A stretch of 21,662 nucleotides of DNA. It comes from Lachnospiraceae bacterium UBA6998 (GTDB taxonomy: Bacteria > Bacillota > Clostridia > Lachnospirales > Lachnospiraceae). Below the pieces are notes generated by a model. The model saw only the letters and a list, made by a program, of their open reading frames with translations, searched no databases and was not told where the DNA came from. A program made the position numbers and the translations under genes. The stretch is from contig DJXS01000058.1 of NCBI GenBank assembly GCA_002448395.1, positions 1 through 21,662 of the forward strand, in the 5' to 3' direction. Positions 15,086-21,662 of this stretch are shown here, piece by piece. Positions within the stretch are counted from its first letter, which is position 1. Each line of letters opens with the position of its first letter.

Positions 15086-15955
15086 ATGGAATCCTCAATG
15101 AAACACGGCATATTCCTGGCGGTTCTTGCCGCCGGGCTCTACGCCTTGAGCTCACCCTTTTCTAAATTGCTGCTGCAGTTCATGCCTTCCACTCTGATGG
15201 CAGGTTTTCTTTATCTTGGGGCCGGGCTCGGTATGACAGCGCTCGCTTTCGGCAGAAAAGCTGTCGGAAGGCCGGAAGCCGAAGCGCGCCTTACCCGGAA
15301 GGAGCTTCCCTATACGATCGCGATGATCGTACTGGATATCGCGGCTCCTATCAGCCTGCTATTCGGCCTTACCATGACCACTGCCGCAAACGCTTCCCTG
15401 CTGAACAATTTCGAGATCGTTGCCACAGCGATCATCGCTCTTTTGATCTTCAAGGAATCGATCTCAGCAAGGTTATGGCTCGGTATCCTCTTTGTGACCG
15501 CATCCTGCGCTCTTTTGTCCTTTGAAGATATCTCAAGCCTCCAGTTCAATTTGGGATCCCTCTTTGTACTGCTCGCCTGCATTCTGTGGGGTATCGAGAA
15601 CAATTGCACGAGAAAGCTTTCTTCCAAGGATCCCCTTGAGATCGTCATGGTCAAAGGTATCTTTTCAGGACTGGGCTCGGTCGTGATCGGTCTCGTCTGC
15701 GGAGAGCGGATCCACTACCTGTGGGCGATTCCGCTGGTCCTGCTGCTAGGCTTTGTCGCGTATGGACTCAGTATCTATTATTATGTCTATGCCCAAAGAC
15801 TCCTCGGTGCCGCCAGGACGAGTGCCTACTACGCCGTCGCCCCTTTCATTGGCGCTTTCCTGTCGCTTATCATCTTTCGCGAAGTCCCCGGAGTCCTGTT
15901 CCTCGCCGCTCTGGCGCTTATGGCCATCGGTGCGTGGCTTTCTTCCGGCGATTGA
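15086..15955 (+). CDS. EamA/DMT family transporter
   Basis: This 289-residue integral membrane protein has about ten hydrophobic segments in two EamA halves, the drug/metabolite transporter layout. The first half shows LAAGLYALSSPFSKLLL and NASLLNNFEIVATAIIALLIFKE; the second shows LACILWGIENNCTRKLSSKDP and AARTSAYYAVAPFIGAFLSLIIFRE, both classic EamA signatures. I start at ATG 15086 (GGGAG 8 nt upstream); the upstream ATG-less extension and ATG 15098 are less likely. It is divergent from the TetR gene and shares its promoter region, so TetR control and a role in export of a toxic compound or metabolite are plausible. The substrate is unknown. Confidence 0.9.
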   Translation: MESSMKHGIFLAVLAAGLYALSSPFSKLLLQFMPSTLMAGFLYLGAGLGMTALAFGRKAVGRPEAEARLTRKELPYTIAMIVLDIAAPISLLFGLTMTTAANASLLNNFEIVATAIIALLIFKESISARLWLGILFVTASCALLSFEDISSLQFNLGSLFVLLACILWGIENNCTRKLSSKDPLEIVMVKGIFSGLGSVVIGLVCGERIHYLWAIPLVLLLGFVAYGLSIYYYVYAQRLLGAARTSAYYAVAPFIGAFLSLIIFREVPGVLFLAALALMAIGAWLSSGD

Positions 15956-15989
15956 ATTAATCTGATAAACATTATCCGGCCAAAAAATA

Positions 15990-16021
15990 GAGCCGCCGAA
16001 GGTACTGCCCTTCAGCGGCTC
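15990..16021 (-). terminator. intrinsic terminator of the glycosyltransferase gene
   Basis: A 13-bp stem with one mismatch (GAGCCGC-c-GAAGG against its complement) is followed on the minus strand by TATTTTTT. It lies about 60 nt past the glycosyltransferase stop. On the plus strand no T-run follows, so it is not obviously the terminator for the EamA gene. Confidence 0.8.
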
Positions 16022-16081
16022 AAAACAATTACGCAAGCTCTATAAGCATTATCAGTTTTCTCTGCAAACAGAAATCATTCC

Positions 16082-17242
16082 CTATTTTGCCGCGATCTCT
16101 TCCAGAAATTCTCTCGCCTCTTTCGCGCCGCCGCATCTGCGGAAGCTCTCGGATATCATTACTGCATTTTCCTTGTAAGAAGGTACTGTCAGGACACGAG
16201 TCAAAGCCTGCAGGATATCTTCCTCCGAGATCGACTTCAGCATGACGCCGGCGCCGAGCTCCTCCGTTCTCTTTGCTACAGCGCCCTGCTCAGGCGTCTG
16301 AGGGAACAGCACCAGCGGCGCTTCAAAGTACAGCCCTTCCGATGCAGAATTCATCCCGCAGTGAGTGATGAACGCATCTGTGATCGAAAGTACCGCCATC
16401 TGGTCCACGGACTCATAGACCTTAATATTGTCCGGCAGATCGTCGAAGTGTTCCGTATTAGTCCCCATGGATATGATAACTTGCCAGTCTGTCTGTCCCA
16501 ATACATGAATACAGTTCCGGTAAAACGCTTTGTTCTGGTTGACCGTTCCCATAGAAATGTACACAGTCTTCTCCGCCGTTTTCTCATAGTGCTCCTTGAT
16601 AGGACGGATCGATGGTCCTATGAAGTGATACTTGTCAGAAAAGGTGTCCGAACAGGGCTGGAAATATTTTGACGTATATACGATCGTGTTGGTCTCGTTG
16701 TCATTCTGCACGATATCCAGGATTCCCTTCACGGGATATCCTTTTTCCTGCAGGCGCTTGATCTGCTTGTTGATCTTGGGCATGGTAAAGAGCATCTTCG
16801 CTATGTCCCACGGCGTCTCTTTCATATACTTTGACGAATAGCGGTTGAAAGCGAAAGTCGTTGTGGAGCAGACATAGGGAAGCCTGTGCTTCATGGCGAC
16901 CAGCTTTCCCCAGAAGGCAACAGAATCAGAGACGACAAGATCCGGCTTGATCTCGCCGACTTTCTCCGTCGTCATCTCATCCAGGGCCAGCGTCGAGGAG
17001 ACGAGGAGTTCTGTTGCGAAAGCCTTGTCCTTGCCTACCCGGTCTGCGTTCTCCTTATCTTCCATCTCGAAATCATAGCCGTCGCAGCCAATAAATGTCG
17101 CGCCCGCCTGCTCGATCTTCTCCCGGAACATCTCAAAAGAGAAGTAGTAGACCTGATGCCCGGCAGAAGTCAGCTCTTTTACAATGCCAAGCGTCGGATT
17201 GGTATGCCCGTGGGCCGGGATGCAGAACCATGCAATCTTCAT
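16082..17242 (-). CDS. macrolide-type (MGT/YjiC-like) UDP-glycosyltransferase
   Basis: This is a 386-residue GT1-family (GT-B fold) enzyme that would transfer a sugar from a nucleotide donor to a small hydrophobic acceptor such as a macrolide or flavonoid. The N-terminus has IPAHGHTNPTLGIVKEL with the family's catalytic His in GHxNP (H13). The C-terminal donor-binding half has ITHCGMNSASEGLYFEAPLVLFPQTPEQGAVA, the MGT signature with the final Glu-Gln that contacts the sugar. The ATG at 17242 follows AGGAGG by 10 nt. It lies 42 nt after the helix-turn-helix/desulfoferrodoxin-like gene in the same direction and has a strong terminator. A detoxification role under control of the upstream regulator is plausible but inferred. 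Confidence 0.92.
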   Translation of the reverse strand: MKIAWFCIPAHGHTNPTLGIVKELTSAGHQVYYFSFEMFREKIEQAGATFIGCDGYDFEMEDKENADRVGKDKAFATELLVSSTLALDEMTTEKVGEIKPDLVVSDSVAFWGKLVAMKHRLPYVCSTTTFAFNRYSSKYMKETPWDIAKMLFTMPKINKQIKRLQEKGYPVKGILDIVQNDNETNTIVYTSKYFQPCSDTFSDKYHFIGPSIRPIKEHYEKTAEKTVYISMGTVNQNKAFYRNCIHVLGQTDWQVIISMGTNTEHFDDLPDNIKVYESVDQMAVLSITDAFITHCGMNSASEGLYFEAPLVLFPQTPEQGAVAKRTEELGAGVMLKSISEEDILQALTRVLTVPSYKENAVMISESFRRCGGAKEAREFLEEIAAK

Positions 17243-17284
17243 TTTACGTCAACCTCCTTGTACGCCACACTGAAGCCGCTTGCC

Positions 17285-17956
17285 CTATCCAAACAACATC
17301 TTTGCCGCTTCCTCTAATTCCCTGCGCTCCGCTGAATCATCATATCCGCTTTCCTTATCATCAATGCCCTTGATGACATCGATCGAATACAGTCCGTCGC
17401 GGTTGCAGTAGAAAAGGATTTTCTTAACTCCTCTGATCTTAAACCTCGCTTCGGAAGCTCCCTCCGGATAAAGCTTTACCATCTGGATTTCATCGGAAGA
17501 AACCGCTGCCACAAAAGAAATATAGTGTTCCTTCGTCATACTGTGATCGATCCGCACATAATACTCATCTTCAACTCTATTAATGAAAATCATGTGCCTC
17601 TCATCCGTAGCCTCCGCTATGAGCGGAGTGAGCATTATGCCGTGGCAATGGATGGCCGCTTCCCCCATGCTGTGGATCGCGTTCCCGCAAACCGGGCAGA
17701 CATAGAACTTGGACCGCAGCATATTTGCGGATACATTCGCGTTCCGGATCGTGTTTCCTGAGATCAGTTCCGTTACTGAAATCCTGAATGCCTTCGCTAT
17801 AGGTTCCAGCAGAGTGATATCCGGATAGCCCTTTGCCGTCTCCCATTTTGATATTGTCTTGTCGCTGACCCCAAGCTTCTCCGCCAGTTGAAGCTGTGTC
17901 ATTTTGTTCTTCTCACGCAGTTCCCTTATGATTGTTCCTGTAACATATTGGTTCAT
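17285..17956 (-). CDS. XRE regulator fused to a desulfoferrodoxin-like domain
   Basis: The protein has 223 residues. Residues 5-62 are an XRE/Cro helix-turn-helix (MTQLQLAEKLGVSDKTISKWE). Residues 84-192 align by pattern with desulfoferrodoxin. First comes a desulforedoxin-like knuckle FYVCPVCGN...IHCHGI with C87, C90 and C104, but His105 where the second Cys of CC is expected. A superoxide-reductase-like core follows, with H121, H138 and H144 (DHSMTKEHYISF), KLYPEG and CNRDGLY (C184), where Asp187 replaces the usual His of CNxHG. Superoxide reductase uses Fe bound by one Cys and four His, so four of five ligands remain here. It may sense redox state or superoxide, or have lost metal binding. 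ATG 17956 is chosen for GGAGGTGAT just upstream. It probably controls the following glycosyltransferase gene. Confidence 0.87.
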   Translation of the reverse strand: MNQYVTGTIIRELREKNKMTQLQLAEKLGVSDKTISKWETAKGYPDITLLEPIAKAFRISVTELISGNTIRNANVSANMLRSKFYVCPVCGNAIHSMGEAAIHCHGIMLTPLIAEATDERHMIFINRVEDEYYVRIDHSMTKEHYISFVAAVSSDEIQMVKLYPEGASEARFKIRGVKKILFYCNRDGLYSIDVIKGIDDKESGYDDSAERRELEEAAKMLFG

Positions 17957-18024
17957 ATACTCATCACCTCCATGTACAGATTGTAAATCAGCGCATCCGG
18001 GAACACTACCTACGGAGAGTAGAG

Positions 18025-18629
18025 TCATTTCCCGGCCGTAACCCGGTTTCCTGTCACATCAAATATGTAAGATTTTGAGTAATTCTGGAAAGGCCAGACT
18101 TCTACCGTTTTCTTTTCATTGTTATAGATCGCGCTGTACTGTGTCATGGAAATACCGGATGCGTTCGTATGCGGGTTCTGCACCGCGCTCTGGAGAGTTA
18201 CCAGTGCCGCCGATTCCGGCATTACGGTATAGTACTCCTCTTTCGAAGTATCTCGGTAGCGCTCCAATTGCCCCAGGATCGTCACAAAGCGGTGATAGCC
18301 GTGCCCATAACCGTAATGGTATTCCGGCGTAATGCTTTCATCGGTCATTTTGACAGCCTGTTCTCTGAGTTTACCGCTTCGATAATAATCTTCCATGTCA
18401 TCACTGCCAAGATAAACCCCACTTTCCGCATGGCATCCATTACGTCCTTGCCATAATAGTCTTTTGTGTAGTCCATATAGTACAGGTAACCTTCGTCATC
18501 CAGCCGAGTGATACCAGCATGTGCTCCTGTCGAAGATCCTCAGCCGGACAGCAGGCAGGCAATCAGAGCGATCGCCGTCAGAACAATCATAAAATTCCTA
18601 TTCTTTGCCATAATATTCCTGACATTCAT
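18025..18629 (-). pseudogene. broken linear amide C-N hydrolase (Ntn/C45-C59-like) lipoprotein gene
   Basis: From ATG 18629 the frame gives MNVRNIMAKNRNF then a lipoprotein signal ending ALIACLLSG, where the lipobox Cys codon is TGA instead of TGC. It continues as GSSTGAHAGITRLDDEGYLYY and MDYTKDYYGKDVMDAM. Near 18430 the reading shifts to another frame, ESGVYLGSDDMEDYYRSGK, and runs to the stop at 18025. That part ends in MTQYSAIYNNEKKTVEVWPFQ and SKSYIFDV, the C-terminal pattern of linear-amide hydrolases (choloylglycine/acyl-transferase type). The central part, including the nucleophile Cys segment (GCSxF-like), is absent. The gene is thus dead by nonsense, deletion and frameshift. It starts 9 nt after the methyltransferase stop and would have been the last gene of that operon. 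The family call rests on end motifs only. Confidence 0.8.
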
Positions 18630-18638
18630 CTTTATCCC

Positions 18639-19394
18639 CTATTTCTTCGCCACAACGATTGGCTGATAGAACCCCGTCTCCTCCGGGAACTTCCAGGCCA
18701 CCTCACTGCAGCCGCTCGCGTAAAGAAGCCTCGTCATTTCTTCTCTGCGGGTCGCCCTGTACTCGCACTCGAACTTGTCGGTTTGCAGAGCCCCTTCGTC
18801 CTCAATAATGTACTGCGTCAGTTTATAATTGTCTCCCTGCCATTCCCAGGTCTGAAAAGAGACGCGCTGCCCCTTCTCCGTTTTATGGATATAAGGCGGT
18901 GAATACGGCGGCTTCTCGGTCAAAATACTGTCATAATCCCTGATACTGGCCACAAAAATCCCACCCGGCCTGACCTGCCCGGCAATGCTCTTTATCGCCG
19001 CTTCCAGCGCTTCACTTGTGAGCATGTGCGGCAGAGCATTGTCCATAGCGATCACAATATCAAACTGCTCTGAGAAAGTATCCGACAGCGTGCAGAAATC
19101 CGCATGCTCAAAGCGAATCTTAACGACGTTTTTCTCAGCGCGCTCTGCAGCTTCCGCGAGTTCTCCGTCGCTGATGTCCGACGCAGTAACAGTATAGCCA
19201 AGTGCGGCCAAACCGATTGCCTGCGTTCCGATCCCGCAGGCGCAGTCAAGGACCCCGGCTGTCCGATCAAAGCCGTTTTCGGCAAAGAGCTTATCCAATA
19301 TCACTGCCTGTTCCCGAGTTGTGGACTGCCAGTCAAGGAACAGTTTGTCATACTGGGCAGCCATCTTGTCATAGAAAGTTTGTGTAATGTCCAT
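18639..19394 (-). CDS. class I SAM-dependent methyltransferase
   Basis: This 251-residue cytosolic protein has a Rossmann-type SAM-binding core. Motif I is GVLDCACGIGTQAIGLAALG (47-66), followed by VTASDIS with the acidic residue that would bind the ribose, FEHADFCTL, and the FDIVIAMDNALPHM motif. The N-terminus, FYDKMAAQYDKLFLDW, resembles small-molecule N-methyltransferases of the glycine/sarcosine type. The substrate is unknown. The ATG at 19394 has GGGGAAAGG just upstream, and the gene lies 21 nt after the GNAT gene, so the two are likely cotranscribed with the pseudogene that follows. Confidence 0.9.
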   Translation of the reverse strand: MDITQTFYDKMAAQYDKLFLDWQSTTREQAVILDKLFAENGFDRTAGVLDCACGIGTQAIGLAALGYTVTASDISDGELAEAAERAEKNVVKIRFEHADFCTLSDTFSEQFDIVIAMDNALPHMLTSEALEAAIKSIAGQVRPGGIFVASIRDYDSILTEKPPYSPPYIHKTEKGQRVSFQTWEWQGDNYKLTQYIIEDEGALQTDKFECEYRATRREEMTRLLYASGCSEVAWKFPEETGFYQPIVVAKK

Positions 19395-19415
19395 ATGACC
19401 TTTCCCCGTTTCTCA

Positions 19416-20207
19416 TTAGCCGATTGTACACAACTTACCCCGAAGTACGTATCCTATCTTCTCATAGCAGGCATTTGACGCCTCATAATCTGCATCCGTA
19501 TAGAGCATTGGAATGTATCCTTCTTCTTTCGCTTTCATCGTCACCTGATACACAAGATTCTCCGCATAATGCTTTCTGCGAAACTCAGGACGAGTGAATA
19601 CCAGACTAACGGATGCCATATCTTCGGTCGTGGCATACATGCAGCTTGCCACGCTGTTTCCCTGTTCATCCTTCCACAAATACATATTTCCGGAGTTTAT
19701 AAAAGCCTCAGCGTCTTCACGGTAACCCTGTTCATCCTTTTGGTCTATCCCAAGTTCTTTATGAAACATATCTGAAAAAACAGCTACTTCTTCAATGTCC
19801 TTGCTCTCGCAGCAGTATATACCTCCCTCTGCCTTTCTTTCAGGCTCTACTGGATTAAGACAGTCATATGCAAACATATTTGTGGAGATCGCCATCTTAT
19901 TCCCTTCTTCCGCAGCCATTTTCATTAAGAACTCCGCCAAGGCATACTTGACATTGAAACGATGTTCACCGGAAAGAAAGCCATTCTCCTTAAGGATACG
20001 ATATGCTTTTGCCATATCATCCTTTGAAGCATCTTCCGGTGTCCAAATCCATACCGGAAACGGGTGACCGGTAAAACAAATGATCAGCTTTTCGTGATCA
20101 GACAGTAAAAACTTGCAATCTCCGCCCATTATTCGTTTCAAGACGAAAAAGGTATATTTGTCCGCTTCTAAAAGCTTATAATCCCGTTCATCAATAAAAG
20201 TATCCAT
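19416..20207 (-). CDS. GNAT family N-acetyltransferase
   Basis: The protein has 263 residues. The C-terminal part (about 130-263) is a GNAT fold: MYLWKDEQGNSVASCMYATTEDMASVSLVFTRPEFRRKHYAENLV (174-219) gives strands 2-4 and the acetyl-CoA loop (RRKHYA in place of the canonical R/Q-x-x-G-x-G/A). LYTDADYEASNACYEKIGYVLRG (235-257) is the typical C-terminal motif. Residues 1-125 form a separate, unrecognised N-terminal domain, as in two-domain GNATs. ATG 20207 is chosen over GTG 20213 because TTTGGAG sits 5 nt upstream of it and overlaps the GTG. The acceptor substrate is unknown. It leads a likely operon with the methyltransferase. Confidence 0.87.
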   Translation of the reverse strand: MDTFIDERDYKLLEADKYTFFVLKRIMGGDCKFLLSDHEKLIICFTGHPFPVWIWTPEDASKDDMAKAYRILKENGFLSGEHRFNVKYALAEFLMKMAAEEGNKMAISTNMFAYDCLNPVEPERKAEGGIYCCESKDIEEVAVFSDMFHKELGIDQKDEQGYREDAEAFINSGNMYLWKDEQGNSVASCMYATTEDMASVSLVFTRPEFRRKHYAENLVYQVTMKAKEEGYIPMLYTDADYEASNACYEKIGYVLRGKLCTIG

Positions 20208-20255
20208 ATTCACTCCAAAAGGCTATACTCTATATATTTGTCCAGCATCATCTTG

Positions 20256-20309
20256 TATCTGCATATAATATATCAAAAAATATGCAGATATGTTTTCCAT
20301 CTGCATATT
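20256..20309 (-). terminator. terminator-like hairpin with a third alternating arm
   Basis: An 11-bp stem AATATGCAGAT (20279-20289) / ATCTGCATATT (20299-20309) is followed on the minus strand by a run of T at 20275-20280. It lies about 60 nt past the serine hydrolase stop. A third copy, TATCTGCATA (20256-20265), can pair with 20281-20290 instead, so two hairpins are mutually exclusive. The stem is AT-rich. Confidence 0.6.
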
Positions 20310-20368
20310 CTATGGTGTTCTTTATGTACTTACTCTTATTGGATCGGACACTTTTCCCCATTTCCAAA

Positions 20369-21355
20369 TCAGATCACAGCCAATATTGCCTGTTCTATGA
20401 AATCCACCCTGTCAAATATCCTCGGCTTGAATGTACCAGTAATTCCTACCGATATATTTTCTTCCTTATTGGCATAAATGATATTTCCACTGTCACCGAT
20501 AGCCGCATAAACCTCTCTGTCATCAAAGGGTTTGTACCACAAGTATCCGTAGTTCATAAATCCGAATCTCTCGCCAAGCTTAAGGTGCGGCTTTGTCATG
20601 TCTTTTAAGTATTCTTCAGATATGATCCTTTTGTCATTGTACAGGCCGCCATCCAGCACTAGCTTGCCGATCACAGCCATATCTCTCGCCGACATGCATA
20701 ATCCCCAGCCGGCAGTGACTGTATCCTGAGGATCCGCGTACCACTCATATTTCCGCGGATTCTTATTCATGAAGAAATCAAACTGGTCTTCTTTGGAACT
20801 GTCTCCATGCAAAATACGCTTAGGAAGTCCCAGCGGCTCGAACAGATTCTTATTAGCAAAATCGATGCATTTCTCTCCGCTTGCTCTCTCAATAATGCCT
20901 GCCAGGATCTGGATGCCGAGCGTCGCATATCTAAACTCACCTGTGATCCCTTTACGTCCGCCAAGAAAATCAAGCGCAGCAATCGTCCAGTCCTCAGAAG
21001 TACAAACCTTTGTCCAAGGCTCAGACTTCCCTTTATACGGAGCTGTCATAGTAAGCAGATGTCTGATCGTCACCTCATATATGGTTTTCTCTCCGCGCTT
21101 TACGGAGTAATCAGGAAAGAACTCCATCACTTTCTGGTCAACGCTCTTAATGCAGCCTTTGTCCAGCGCGATCCCTGCAAGCAATGCCATTACACCTTTG
21201 GTCACTGAATTGACATTCATAGCATCCCCGGTTGTAAATCCGTGCCAGCAGTCATCATAAACTGTTTCGCCTCCCTTAATTTCATAGATCTGACAGATGT
21301 TGCTTTCGTTTCCGGTGCTGTCAGAAATATATCTGTGCAGTTGTTCTTTATTCAC
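20369..21355 (-). CDS. serine hydrolase of the beta-lactamase/penicillin-binding fold
   Basis: The protein has 328 residues and no signal peptide, so it is likely cytosolic. The SxxK catalytic motif is NSVTKG (S50, K53). The second motif is FRYATLGIQIL (Y143), the position of YxN in class C-like enzymes. GWGLCMSARDMAVIGKLVLDGG (216-237) is the characteristic middle block, and AAIGDSGN (285-292) replaces the usual HxG motif. The family includes esterases, D-aminopeptidases and class C beta-lactamases; the substrate cannot be told. The start is GTG 21355, with GAGGAGG 8 nt upstream. That ribosome binding site is within a hairpin (21362-21402), suggesting control of expression. Confidence 0.88.
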   Translation of the reverse strand: MNKEQLHRYISDSTGNESNICQIYEIKGGETVYDDCWHGFTTGDAMNVNSVTKGVMALLAGIALDKGCIKSVDQKVMEFFPDYSVKRGEKTIYEVTIRHLLTMTAPYKGKSEPWTKVCTSEDWTIAALDFLGGRKGITGEFRYATLGIQILAGIIERASGEKCIDFANKNLFEPLGLPKRILHGDSSKEDQFDFFMNKNPRKYEWYADPQDTVTAGWGLCMSARDMAVIGKLVLDGGLYNDKRIISEEYLKDMTKPHLKLGERFGFMNYGYLWYKPFDDREVYAAIGDSGNIIYANKEENISVGITGTFKPRIFDRVDFIEQAILAVI

Positions 21356-21361
21356 TAAAAA

Positions 21362-21402
21362 AGCCTCCTCTTAGAAAGATTTGGACGTCCTAAGAAAAGG
21401 CT
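21362..21402 (-). promoter_or_regulatory. hairpin containing the serine hydrolase ribosome binding site
   Basis: In minus-strand RNA, AGCCUUUUCUUAG (from 21402) pairs with CUAAGAGGAGGCU (to 21362). This gives a continuous 13-bp stem with two G-U pairs and a 15-nt loop, followed by UUUUUU. The 3' arm contains GAGGAGG, the ribosome binding site of the GTG start at 21355. It can act as terminator of the upstream SUFU gene, as an occluded ribosome binding site, or both. Confidence 0.7.
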
Positions 21403-21441
21403 AATGCAATTAAAAAATGATTTCAAGAGAAACCTGAATAT

Positions 21442-21662
21442 CTAAACAATCGACTGCCTGTGATAATCAGTAATATCAGAACCGAGTTTCTTGTAGATTT
21501 CCATGACCGAACTGACATTGGATAATGTCTTCAGCTCAGCATCCGTCATACCTATAAGCTCTAAAAACTCAACTCTTCCGTTAGGTGTATCGATCGTCTC
21601 CACTGTAGGATCTTTCACGGTAATGAATCCTGTGAGGTTTGACTTTTGCTTTGCATCGATTC
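21442..21662 (-). CDS. suppressor-of-fused (SUFU) domain protein, C-terminal fragment
   Basis: A frame of 72 codons enters from the window edge and ends in TAG at 21442-21444. It reads IDAKQKSNLTGF... with DTPNGRVEFLELIGMTDAELKTL, ending TDYHRQSIV. TPNG-x-V-x-FL-x-L-x-G-x-T-x-x-EL followed by TD-x-x-R is the C-terminal signature of bacterial SUFU-domain proteins. Many of these are immunity proteins of polymorphic or contact-dependent toxins. The N-terminal part and any cognate toxin lie outside the window. A hairpin terminator follows at 21362-21402. Confidence 0.8.
   Translation of the reverse strand, partial: IDAKQKSNLTGFITVKDPTVETIDTPNGRVEFLELIGMTDAELKTLSNVSSVMEIYKKLGSDITDYHRQSIV

Noticed and set aside
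15591..15606. Repeat-like TGTGGGGTATCGAG in the EamA gene
   Set aside because: It has GTGGGGT in place of TCTGGGGT and encodes the conserved LWGIEN stretch of EamA transporters on the other strand sense; it is treated as chance similarity and not counted.
18025..18396. Independent 123-residue hypothetical gene
   Set aside because: Its ATG has no convincing ribosome binding site, and the reading continues upstream without a stop into family-like sequence (ESGVYLGSDD); it is the tail of a broken larger gene.
18541..18543. In-frame TGA at the lipobox Cys as a selenocysteine codon
   Set aside because: The gene is also frameshifted and lacks its catalytic middle, and no SECIS-like hairpin was seen directly after the TGA; a nonsense mutation is simpler.

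Overview
The window reads like a chromosomal segment from a Gram-positive anaerobe of the Bacillota, most likely class Clostridia (a Lachnospiraceae-like organism). The grounds are the strong AGGAGG-type ribosome binding sites, a choline-binding/cell-wall-binding repeat protein, a DegV protein, a type I AroD, an M18 aminopeptidase, a double-glycine leader peptide and an HTH-desulfoferrodoxin fusion. This assignment is inference from gene content; no rRNA or tRNA gene was recognised. Nearly all genes lie on the minus strand. The exceptions are the small secreted SH3 protein (1199-1498) and the EamA transporter (15086-15955).

Layout by region. (1) 67-1059: a membrane-anchored MerR regulator translationally coupled to a YbjQ-family protein, behind a classic 19-bp-spacer MerR promoter. 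(2) 1199-1541: a small double-glycine-leader protein whose cargo is a bacterial SH3 domain, with its own terminator. (3) 1568-5983: DegV and AroD downstream of a large surface protein (signal peptide, acidic region, transglutaminase-like domain, Cys-rich GHxYSDW repeats, ten cell-wall-binding repeats). (4) 6001-9003: an APC amino-acid permease and an M18 aminopeptidase, a plausible peptide/amino-acid uptake and turnover pair. (5) 9007-15061: a GH2 beta-mannosidase, a UvrA-like ABC ATPase without the UvrB-binding domain, and a TetR regulator, divergent from an EamA transporter. (6) 16082-17956: a macrolide-type glycosyltransferase behind a helix-turn-helix/desulfoferrodoxin-like regulator. (7) 18025-21662: a dead linear-amide hydrolase lipoprotein gene, a methyltransferase, a GNAT acetyltransferase, a serine beta-lactamase-fold hydrolase, and the C-terminal end of a SUFU-domain protein.

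The most unusual signal is a short dispersed DNA repeat with core CTCTGGGGTA (plus strand). It occurs about 16 times between 5.6 and 14.4 kb, always in the same orientation. It lies inside linkers of three unrelated proteins and just past the stop codons of two genes. Within coding sequence it is read in two different frames (TPEV/TPEL in some copies, VPQR/LPQR in others), even within one gene. This means that it is a DNA-level element and not a conserved peptide motif. It could be a selfish short repeat, an uptake-type sequence, a Chi/KOPS-type polar sequence, or a slippage product; the window alone cannot decide.

Other regulatory structure stands out. A long inverted repeat before the aminopeptidase gene would bury its ribosome binding site in read-through RNA but not in RNA from its own promoter. 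A 13-bp hairpin contains the ribosome binding site of the serine hydrolase. The TetR and EamA promoters overlap at their -10 boxes.
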